From assembly GCF_021278985.1 (NCBI RefSeq), contig NZ_CP082833.1, positions 4,216,001 through 4,280,000 on the forward strand: a stretch of 64,000 nt of DNA. The letters are read 5' to 3'. The notes below the pieces were generated by a model, which was not told the origin of the DNA, searched no databases, and saw only the letters and a list, made by a program, of their open reading frames with translations. This document shows positions 24,969 to 32,007 of this stretch, piece after piece (position 1 is the first letter of the stretch; every line of letters starts with the position of its first letter). A program made the translations under genes and the position numbers. Source of the DNA: Citrobacter rodentium NBRC 105723 = DSM 16636 (GTDB lineage Bacteria; Pseudomonadota; Gammaproteobacteria; Enterobacterales; Enterobacteriaceae).

Positions 24969-25151
24969 ATGCTGGTTCCCGCACCTACCGGACAACGCCA
25001 GGTAATGGCATTTAGCCTGCCCCGCGATGCTGCCTGCCGGATTTTTCTTCGCCCCGCGCAGGCGTATCGTGAACGGCGTATCGTCCTGAATGTACTTCTG
25101 CTCGAGCGCGACACCCATGTGGCGACTCTGCCCGTAACGGTTGCGAGCTGA
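24969..25151 (+). CDS. Short SOS-controlled ORF before umuC, unknown
   Basis: A 60-residue frame (MLVPAPTGQRQVMAFSLPRD...VTVAS) that occupies the position of umuD and ends 2 bp before umuC. Its start at 24969 is preceded by GGTGGT about 6 bp away; an earlier ATG at 24957 lies too close to the predicted transcript start. It shows no UmuD features (no Cys-Gly cleavage site, Ser or Lys dyad) and no DinI pattern I can defend. It may be a real SOS peptide or a translation-coupling leader for umuC. Confidence 0.5.
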   Translation: MLVPAPTGQRQVMAFSLPRDAACRIFLRPAQAYRERRIVLNVLLLERDTHVATLPVTVAS

Positions 25152-25153
25152 TC

Positions 25154-26419
25154 ATGTTTGCCCTCTGCGATGTGAACAATTTTTATACGTCCTGCGAAAC
25201 CGTATTTCGTCCGGACCTGAAAGGAAAACCTGTCATTGTTTTGTCAAATAACGATGGCTGCGTCATCTCGCGCTCCGCTGAAGCACAGCCATTTGTGAAA
25301 ATGGGCGAACCATACTTTAAGCTGAAAGATCGCTTAAAACATCACGGTGTGGTTTGTTTCAGTAGTAACTACGAGCTCTATGCGGATATGTCCGAAAGGG
25401 TGATGAGTACTATCGAAGCGCTGACTCCTCGCTGCGAAAGGTATTCAATTGACGAGATTTTTTGCGATCTGACCGGCGTACGAAACTGCCGCGATCTGAC
25501 CGAATTTGGGCGTGAAATAAGAGCGACAGTTCTCCAGCATACCCATCTGACGGTGGGGGTTGGTATTGCACCGACAAAAACCCTTGCAAAACTGGCAAAC
25601 CATGCAGCGAAACGGTGGCAGCGGCAGACGGGAGGGGTAGTTGATTTATCAGACAGCGATCGCCAGAGAAAACTGATGGCGGCGCTCCCGGTAGAAGAGG
25701 TTTGGGGGATAGGCCGGCGCCTGACGAAACGCCTGAACAGTATGGGGATTGAAACCGTGTTGCAGCTGGCAGAAACGGATATCCGCTTTATCAGAAAACA
25801 TTTCACTGTGGTCCTGGAAAGGACGGTCCGTGAATTACGGGGCGAAGCGTGTCTCGAACTGGACGAGTTTGCGCCAACAAAGCAGGAGATCATCTGTTCC
25901 CGTTCGTTCGGCGATTGCGTGACGGAATACGAAGAGATGCGCCAGGCTATTTGTAGTTATGCCGCCCGGGCTGCCGAGAAACTTCGCAGCGAGCATCAAT
26001 TCTCGCGGTTTATTTCAGCGTTTGTTAAAACGTCGCCATACGCACTACACAGACCGTATTACAGCAATAGCGCATCGATAAAGCTATTGACGCCAACACA
26101 GGACAGCAGAGATATCATCAACGCCGCGTCACGCTGCCTGGAGGCAATCTGGAAAGAGGGTCATCGCTATCAGAAAGCCGGAGTCATGCTGGGTGACTTT
26201 TACAGCCAGGGCGTCGCTCAGCTGAACCTGTTCGATGATAACGCGCCGCACGCCGGTAGCGACAAGTTAATGAATGTGCTGGATCGCCTGAACGCTGAAG
26301 GAGGACGAGGAACGCTTTACTTCGCCGGACAAGGTATCCAGCAGCAGTGGCAGATGAAGCGGGAAATGCTCTCCCCGCGATACACCACACGTTATGCTGA
26401 TTTACTTACCGTGAAGTGA
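25154..26419 (+). CDS. umuC: UmuC, DNA polymerase V catalytic subunit
   Basis: A 421-residue Y-family polymerase, full length. CDVNNFYTSCE carries a metal Asp and the steric-gate Tyr11; YSIDEIFCD carries the other two acidic metal ligands. The helix-hairpin-helix segment WGIGRRLTKRLNSMGI, the little finger (residues about 240-350) and the C-terminal tail (GRGTLYFAGQGIQQQW) are all present. It performs SOS translesion synthesis with UmuD' dimers on RecA filaments. Unusually, no umuD precedes it; the only umuD in the window is 17 kb away on the other strand. Confidence 0.95.
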   Translation: MFALCDVNNFYTSCETVFRPDLKGKPVIVLSNNDGCVISRSAEAQPFVKMGEPYFKLKDRLKHHGVVCFSSNYELYADMSERVMSTIEALTPRCERYSIDEIFCDLTGVRNCRDLTEFGREIRATVLQHTHLTVGVGIAPTKTLAKLANHAAKRWQRQTGGVVDLSDSDRQRKLMAALPVEEVWGIGRRLTKRLNSMGIETVLQLAETDIRFIRKHFTVVLERTVRELRGEACLELDEFAPTKQEIICSRSFGDCVTEYEEMRQAICSYAARAAEKLRSEHQFSRFISAFVKTSPYALHRPYYSNSASIKLLTPTQDSRDIINAASRCLEAIWKEGHRYQKAGVMLGDFYSQGVAQLNLFDDNAPHAGSDKLMNVLDRLNAEGGRGTLYFAGQGIQQQWQMKREMLSPRYTTRYADLLTVK

Positions 26420-26490
26420 TACCCGACACGATCACAGTTTGTGTCGCATGTACAACCTGAGCGCCGTAAAACATTGCTTTTAGAGGAAAA

Positions 26491-26522
26491 TAAATGCAAT
26501 AATATTGTGAAAATTTGCATTT
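26491..26522. promoter_or_regulatory. Candidate operator upstream of the GntR regulator
   Basis: TAAATGCAA (26491-26499) and TTTGCATTT (26514-26522) are inverted AAATGCA-type half-sites in the short AT-rich gap before the GntR gene. The same half-site recurs in other promoters of the island (29753-29778, 29900, 39586, 39800), so autoregulation by this GntR protein is likely. Confidence 0.5.
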
Positions 26523-26547
26523 TTTTCTCTCCTGCCAGGGCGCTTAC

Positions 26548-27435
26548 ATGAAAATTAGTGCACTCACTGAACGTATCTCCCAGAAAATTATAGCGTTGAT
26601 CGACAAAGGCGATATTGCACCGGGTTCGCATTTGAGCGTCCCTAAGCTGGCAGAAACATTTGATGTCTCCCGATCTCCTGTCCGGGAAGCGCTGGTCTTT
26701 CTGGAACAGAAAGGCGTCTTATTCCAGAAAGTCAATCGCGGTTTTTTTGTTAAGGAAGATTATAAACCGGACGTGCAACAGGCGCTCTCCGATGAGCTGG
26801 ATCTCCCTGAATATTATCAAATGGCGGAGGACTGGCTACAGGATAAAATCGATTCAGAAGTCACCGAGCTTTTCTTAATGAAGCGCTATAACCTGACCAA
26901 AAGCCAGCTCGCCACCGTTCTGGCCCGGGGGATAAGCGAAGGCTGGGTTGAGCGTAAACAGGGATATGGCTGGCGATTTTTAGCCGTTGCGAAAACCAAA
27001 GCGGCGCTGGAGCAGATTTTTAGCTTCCGCATGGTTATTGAACCGATGGCTATCCTTGAACCCACCTTCAACGCACCGCAGGAAAAGATAAACGAGATAC
27101 GACGTGAGCTTGAAATGCTCCTGGAAAACGGTATTGAGCGCCTCTCCCCTACCCAGCTTCAGTTAGCCGGATACCGGTTCCACGAAACGGTGATCAGCTT
27201 TTCAAACAATCCTTTTTTTGAAATCTCACTGCGTAACGTCAATCGGATGCGCCGCCTGATGGATTATCGCATTATGGATGACCGTAATCGTTATTATGCG
27301 GAAGTGAAAGATCATCTGCGCATACTGTCGCTTATTGAGTCAGGGCAGCGTATTGAGGCGTCATACACAATGAAGCAACATTTAGCCGTTGCGCTTGATA
27401 ATAAAAAAATGCGCCGTATTAGCGCTGACAGTTAA
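26548..27435 (+). CDS. GntR-family regulator of the catabolic island
   Basis: A 295-residue regulator. The N-terminal winged helix-turn-helix (about 1-70) has the GntR signature PKLAETFDVSRSPVREAL. A second winged-helix-like segment follows (about 90-145, ending QGYGWRFLAV). The C-terminal FCD-type helical ligand domain (about 150-290) has RFHETVI and RMRRLMDYR, with His residues able to bind metal and an organic acid. The start follows AGGG; 11 codons upstream are open without support. As the only intact regulator in the island, it likely controls the genes carrying AAATGCA sites. The ligand is unknown. Confidence 0.82.
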   Translation: MKISALTERISQKIIALIDKGDIAPGSHLSVPKLAETFDVSRSPVREALVFLEQKGVLFQKVNRGFFVKEDYKPDVQQALSDELDLPEYYQMAEDWLQDKIDSEVTELFLMKRYNLTKSQLATVLARGISEGWVERKQGYGWRFLAVAKTKAALEQIFSFRMVIEPMAILEPTFNAPQEKINEIRRELEMLLENGIERLSPTQLQLAGYRFHETVISFSNNPFFEISLRNVNRMRRLMDYRIMDDRNRYYAEVKDHLRILSLIESGQRIEASYTMKQHLAVALDNKKMRRISADS

Positions 27436-27479
27436 ATATAACGCAATTAAACCGGCTCACGTTGTGAGCCGAATATCGC

Positions 27480-28817
27480 TTAACCTGCGACGGAATATAG
27501 CGGATATAAACCCAACAATAATCCCGAAGCCAGGAAGATCATGCACAGCAAGAAGGCCCATTTAAAGGTGTATTTTTGATGATCGCTGAATTCCACACCG
27601 GCGAGGCCCACCAGCAGATAGGTTGAGGCTACCAGCGGGCTTAGCAGGTGCACAGGCTGCCCGACAAGCGAAGCACGACCGATTTCCACAGGCTCAATGC
27701 CATAGACTTTCGCCGCTTCGGCCAGAACCGGCAGAACGCCATAATAAAATGCGTCGTTAGACATAAAGAAAGTGCCCGGAAGGCTAATCAGCGCGGTGAT
27801 CGGCGCAAGATAGGGTCCCCATGACTGCGGCAGGATATCCAGAAGCGTGCTGGACATCGCCGTTACCATTCCGGTGCCTGAAAGGATCCCGGCAAAGATA
27901 CCCGCGGCCAGAAAGATGGATGTCTGATTCAGCGCAGCCGGGGCATGAGCGGCAATACGCTGGCGTTGAGCATCAAGGTGCGGATAGTTAATCAACAGCG
28001 CTATAGCAAACGCCACCATAAACAGTACCGATAATGGAAGCAGTTCCATGACCAGTGAAGCCATAAGCGCTAACGTCAGGGCAGCATTAAGCCAGAACAT
28101 CTTAGGCCGACACAGCTCATCATTAACTTCGTTGATTGCCGGCAGATAACTCTCGGCGTCTTCTTCAATCACCGAGCCATGACCATTCGTCTGAATGCTC
28201 AGTTTCCCCAGGCGGCGTCGCTCACGAATGCCAATATACCAGGAGAGTACCAGCACACCGACCAGACCGCAGATCATGGATGGGATCAGCGGAATAAACA
28301 GATCGCTGGACTCAACTTTAAGTGAAGCCGAAACCCGGGCCAGCGGCCCGCCCCAGGGTAAAAGGTTTGTGACGCTCCCGGACAAAAAGACAACGCAGGT
28401 CAGCGCCAGCGGGTCCAGACGAATGCGCTTAAACAGCGGCAGCATGGCGGTCACGCAGATCATATAGGTCGTTGAACCGTCTCCATCGAGGGAAACCATC
28501 GCCGCCAGCAGAGCGGTACACATTACAGCCTTAACAGGATCGCCATTAATGATACGCAGGAAGAAACGTATAATCGGATCAAATAACCCGGTATCGAACA
28601 TCGTGCAAAAATAAAGAATGGCAAATATCACCATAATCGCCGTTGGCGCGACTTTCTTCAGCCCGTCAATCATCATGTCGCCCATCTCAGCGCCGAATCC
28701 GGCAATAAGCGCAAAGATAATGGGAATAATGGTCAGAGCCGTCAGTGCAGATAATTTTTTGGTCATGATAAGGATCATAAAAACCACAATCATGCCGTAA
28801 CCCAGTAACGAGAGCAT
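27480..28817 (-). CDS. CitMHS-family di/tricarboxylate transporter (first copy)
   Basis: A 445-residue inner-membrane carrier with about 12 hydrophobic segments. The family features are SLDGDGSTTYM and LPWGGPLARV (re-entrant loop regions), and FMSNDAFYYGVLP near residue 350. CitMHS proteins import citrate as a metal complex or with protons; members also carry other hydroxy-acids. It is 75 bp downstream of the SDR on the same strand. The leader holds two inverted repeats. A second family member closes the island at 41.8 kb, about 30% alike by eye, so the two may carry different acids. Confidence 0.85.
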   Translation of the reverse strand: MLSLLGYGMIVVFMILIMTKKLSALTALTIIPIIFALIAGFGAEMGDMMIDGLKKVAPTAIMVIFAILYFCTMFDTGLFDPIIRFFLRIINGDPVKAVMCTALLAAMVSLDGDGSTTYMICVTAMLPLFKRIRLDPLALTCVVFLSGSVTNLLPWGGPLARVSASLKVESSDLFIPLIPSMICGLVGVLVLSWYIGIRERRRLGKLSIQTNGHGSVIEEDAESYLPAINEVNDELCRPKMFWLNAALTLALMASLVMELLPLSVLFMVAFAIALLINYPHLDAQRQRIAAHAPAALNQTSIFLAAGIFAGILSGTGMVTAMSSTLLDILPQSWGPYLAPITALISLPGTFFMSNDAFYYGVLPVLAEAAKVYGIEPVEIGRASLVGQPVHLLSPLVASTYLLVGLAGVEFSDHQKYTFKWAFLLCMIFLASGLLLGLYPLYSVAG

Positions 28818-28830
28818 AAGAGTCTCCGCC

Positions 28831-28867
28831 GTATATATCGCTATATACGTAATGAAGTTAATTACGT
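28831..28867. promoter_or_regulatory. Two inverted repeats in the CitMHS leader
   Basis: GTATATA/TATATAC (28831-28848, TCGC spacer) and ACGTAAT/ATTACGT (28847-28867) lie back to back between the SDR gene and the carrier. They end 14 bp before the carrier start and may be operators or a leader structure. A further TAAATGC half-site follows at 28871. Confidence 0.45.
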
Positions 28868-28892
28868 TATTAAATGCTGAGATGAGAAATAA

Positions 28893-29636
28893 TTAACTCA
28901 TGTGCATACCGCCATTGACGGAGAAATTAGCGCCCGTTGCGTAACCAGACTCATCAGAGGCCAGCCAGGCACAAATAGAGGCGATCTCTTTTGGCGAGCC
29001 CAGACGTCTGAGTGGAATTTCCTGGACGATCTTATCGATGACCTGAACTGGGGTAACCGTTTTGAGTTTGCTTGTAGCCAGGTAGCCAGGTGATACGGTG
29101 TTTACCGTGACTCCCCGCGCCGATACTTCCCGCGCCAGCGCGCGGGTAAAACCGCGAACGGCATACTTCGCCGTTGAGTAGTTAACCTGCCCGACGGTGC
29201 CAATTTGCGCATTTAAGGAAGAAATATTAATGATCCGCCCCCAACCTCTCGCCATCATGCTGTCCACGACCTGGCGGGTGACATTGAAAAGCGAATTCAT
29301 ATTGGTATCGATAACAGCCTGCCATTCCTGAGGCTGCATATCACGAAACAGAACATTCCTGGCCGTCCCGGAATTATTAACCAGGACGTCAACCTCCCCC
29401 ACCTCGTTACGGATTTTTTCAAAGGCTTTTACCGTTGAGTCCCAGTCTGCAACGTTCCCCTCAGAGGCAATAAAATCAAATCCCAGCTTCTTGTTATCTT
29501 CAAGCCAGGACGCTTTTCTTCCGGAATTGGGCGCGCAGCCCGCAATAACAATGAATCCGTCCTGCGCTAACCGACGGCAGATAGCCGTGCCCAGGCTACC
29601 CATTCCAGATGTCACATATGCAATACGTTGGGTCAT
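28893..29636 (-). CDS. Short-chain dehydrogenase (3-oxoacyl/acetoacetyl-CoA reductase-like)
   Basis: A 247-residue classical SDR. The cofactor loop is SGMGSLGTAI; NNSGT, the catalytic Ser in NISSLN (about 136), and YSTAK (Tyr and Lys about 152-156) are intact. It most resembles PhaB-type NADPH acetoacetyl-CoA reductases, although a hydroxy-acid could be its substrate. The ATG at 29636 follows GGAGAGG; 12 upstream codons are open without support. It is the first gene of a two-gene unit with the CitMHS carrier and is divergent from the lactonase. Confidence 0.82.
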   Translation of the reverse strand: MTQRIAYVTSGMGSLGTAICRRLAQDGFIVIAGCAPNSGRKASWLEDNKKLGFDFIASEGNVADWDSTVKAFEKIRNEVGEVDVLVNNSGTARNVLFRDMQPQEWQAVIDTNMNSLFNVTRQVVDSMMARGWGRIINISSLNAQIGTVGQVNYSTAKYAVRGFTRALAREVSARGVTVNTVSPGYLATSKLKTVTPVQVIDKIVQEIPLRRLGSPKEIASICAWLASDESGYATGANFSVNGGMHMS

Positions 29637-29936
29637 CGCCCTCTCCCGCAGCAGTTTATTAACAACTTTCAACCAATTATTAACATTAAGAAGCGGCAGG
29701 GAGATTTCCGCAACCTGAGCTTGCCGAAAATGTGAGCGGGATCGTTCAGTTTTTGCATTTAAACTTAACTAAATGCAATTTACATCGTTAAATAAAACAA
29801 CATCGAGTAACGCATCAGCATCCATCCATTCACGGTGATGCCATGCAGAGGAAAAACAGTAAAACGACTTAAATGAGAGAGGCGTCACGGCGCCAATTCT
29901 GCATTTAGTTTATAAAAAAAGCAAAAAGGAGCAGTA
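29637..29936. promoter_or_regulatory. Divergent promoter region with palindromic operator at 29753-29778
   Basis: This 300-bp gap between the SDR and lactonase genes holds no gene. It contains a perfect 9-bp inverted repeat, TTGCATTTA at 29753-29761 and TAAATGCAA at 29770-29778, 8 bp apart, and a further TGCATTTA at 29900-29907 close to the lactonase start. These are the same half-sites as upstream of the GntR gene, so this is a likely operator for both directions. Confidence 0.6.
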
Positions 29937-31037
29937 ATGATCACATACGCTTATGTTGGCTGCCGGACGTCGAAATGGCGCGGGGCGCGCGGAAAAGGTA
30001 TCACGGTGTTCCGCATTGCAGACTCGGGAGAATGGGAGCAGATCCAATGCATTCCTTCCATTCAGGACAATCCCTCCTGGTTGACGCTGGATGCGAAACG
30101 TAACCGCTTATACGTATTACACGGAGACGGCGACAGGGTTGCGGTATTTAATCGCGATCCGGAAACCGGGCGACTGAGTCTGCGTAATGATCAGACCACC
30201 GGCCCGCGCCATACCAACCCGGATCTGGAGGCTGCCCGCAGGAATAACCCTGTCAGCTCTGCGTTAACGCCTGATATGGCTACGCTGTTGATCGCTAACC
30301 ATGAAGGCGGCAACGTTGCCGCATTGCCGGTGAACGACGATGGACTTGATAAGCCAGCGCATTTTTCCTGTATCGAAGGGCACCCCGCTACCGATGATAC
30401 TTTGCCAACGCTGTCACGTCCGCATGAAGTCGTCTTCCTGCCCGGCAGCGATCTCTTCGCCGTGCCCGTTCAGGGCAGAAAAGCAGGAAATGGAATCGAT
30501 ATGATACGGCTTTATCGTTGGGCCGGAACCCGGGCGTTCCTGTCTGATGAAGTACGTCTTACGCCCGGCAGCTGGCCGCGTCACGTTGATTTTCATCCCA
30601 ATGGTAAATGGCTTTACGGGATTAGCGAACTGAGCAACACCGTGACGGTTTTTGATGTCGACAAAGATGGCGGTTCACTTACCGTTAAGCAAACGATCGG
30701 TACATTGCCAGAGGGTTATAACAGCCGAAGTGACGCAAGCGAAGTGGAGGTGCATCCTGATGGCCGCTTTCTTTACGCCGCCAACCGGGGACATGACACA
30801 ATAGCGGTCTTCCATATCAATCCGCATGATGGTTCTCTTAACTTAGCAGGATGGGTTCCGTGCGGCGGAAAAACGCCCCGTTTCACTACGTTATCCCCTG
30901 ATGGCGCGCAGTTTTACAGCGCAAATGAAGATTCCGACACCATTCAGGTTTTTGATGTCGATGCTGCCACCGGTATGCTTGCAAAAACAGACGTCGTTAT
31001 CCCGTCAGCCAGCCCAACCTGCATCTGTTTTGCGTGA
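29937..31037 (+). CDS. Beta-propeller lactonase (6-phosphogluconolactonase/3-carboxymuconate cyclase fold)
   Basis: A 366-residue seven-bladed propeller of the lactonase family. Repeated blade motifs are visible: SWLTLDAKRNRLYV, PRHVDFHPNGKWLYG, SEVEVHPDGRFLYAAN and RFTTLSPDGAQFYSAN. No signal peptide, so it acts in the cytoplasm. It would open an acid-sugar or carboxy-lactone to the free acid. Start ATG with AAAAGGAG upstream. Divergent from the SDR gene and preceded by AAATGCA operators. Substrate not known; its place suggests that the island handles a lactone. Confidence 0.8.
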   Translation: MITYAYVGCRTSKWRGARGKGITVFRIADSGEWEQIQCIPSIQDNPSWLTLDAKRNRLYVLHGDGDRVAVFNRDPETGRLSLRNDQTTGPRHTNPDLEAARRNNPVSSALTPDMATLLIANHEGGNVAALPVNDDGLDKPAHFSCIEGHPATDDTLPTLSRPHEVVFLPGSDLFAVPVQGRKAGNGIDMIRLYRWAGTRAFLSDEVRLTPGSWPRHVDFHPNGKWLYGISELSNTVTVFDVDKDGGSLTVKQTIGTLPEGYNSRSDASEVEVHPDGRFLYAANRGHDTIAVFHINPHDGSLNLAGWVPCGGKTPRFTTLSPDGAQFYSANEDSDTIQVFDVDAATGMLAKTDVVIPSASPTCICFA

Positions 31038-31067
31038 GATCCACGGCCTCCTGTAAGCCCGCCGGGT

Positions 31068-32005
31068 TTACAGGGGAGTGGCGTTAAGGTCAGGAGGGAT
31101 ACTTTTCTCACTGGGGAGCAAACTACTAATGAGCGCTTTTACTGAAGGAGATGTCTGGGCGTAGTTTTTCACGCCGACAAGGAGTTCACGTCTTGCCCAG
31201 GCGTCAGACAGCGGGATCAATCTGACCCCACCGTGTAGCGTTGACGACGCGACCTCATTCACCGGCAAAACGGCAATTCCCAGCTTTTGCGCCACCAGCT
31301 CAGCCATAGAGATAAAACTGCTGACGCGTAACCCCACGTCCCAGCGTTTTGCCGTAAGCCCGGGCCTGTCTCTCAAGGATATAGCTGACGGCGCTGTTGC
31401 GATGAGACCCTATCAATTTTTCATAAAGGATATCTTCGAATTTTAGTTCGTCACGTTCAGCCAGCGGATGAGTCGGCCAGACCAGTACAGATAACAGATC
31501 CTGTTGCCACGGCCAGAATTCAATGCCGGCAGAGGGTGTCCAGTCAGAAAAGAAACCGACATCGGCTTCACCTGCCAGTAACCCCTGTACCACAGCCAAC
31601 CCGGTATGCTCCTCAATCTCAATATCGGTTTGCGGATAGAGCGAAAGATAATTGCTTATCACGCCCGGTAAATGATTCATTAGCGCTGCGGAAATGGTGT
31701 AAATACGGATATGTCCGCGAATACCTGCGGCGTAATCACTAAGCTCTTCTTCCCATTTTTTCAAGCTTATGAAACACCTGTCTCGCATGATAAAGCAAAG
31801 AGTGACCGGCTGGCGTAAGCGCGATACCTCGCGGCATGCGCAGCATGAGCGGAGTACCGACCTGTTGCTCCAGTTCAGCGATGCGCTTACTGACGGCAGA
31901 GACCGCGGTATGCTTTCGGCGGGCTGCACGAGTAAGATTTTGCTCTTCTGCCACGGCAACAAAAATAGATAAAGAAATCAGGTCAAAACGCATCGCTGTA
32001 TCCAT
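31068..32005 (-). pseudogene. LysR-family regulator with two frameshifts
   Basis: Three overlapping frames together make one LysR protein of about 310 residues. The first (from 32005) has the helix-turn-helix LTRAARRKHTAVSAVSKRIA. The second begins KKWEEELSDYAAGIRGHIRI and holds the ligand-domain core. The third (DVGLRVSSFISMAELVAQKL) finishes the fold. The first shift maps to a run of six T on the plus strand (31756-31761); deleting one restores the frame. The second lies between about 31330 and 31375. Either the gene is dead or the read has homopolymer errors. It starts 2 bp after the aconitase-like gene. Confidence 0.82.
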
Positions 32006-32007
32006 TA

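Noticed and set aside
24782..25114. Minus-strand 110-codon frame opposite the short SOS ORF
   Set aside because: It runs across the LexA box and promoter, has no ribosome site and an arginine/serine-rich shadow composition.
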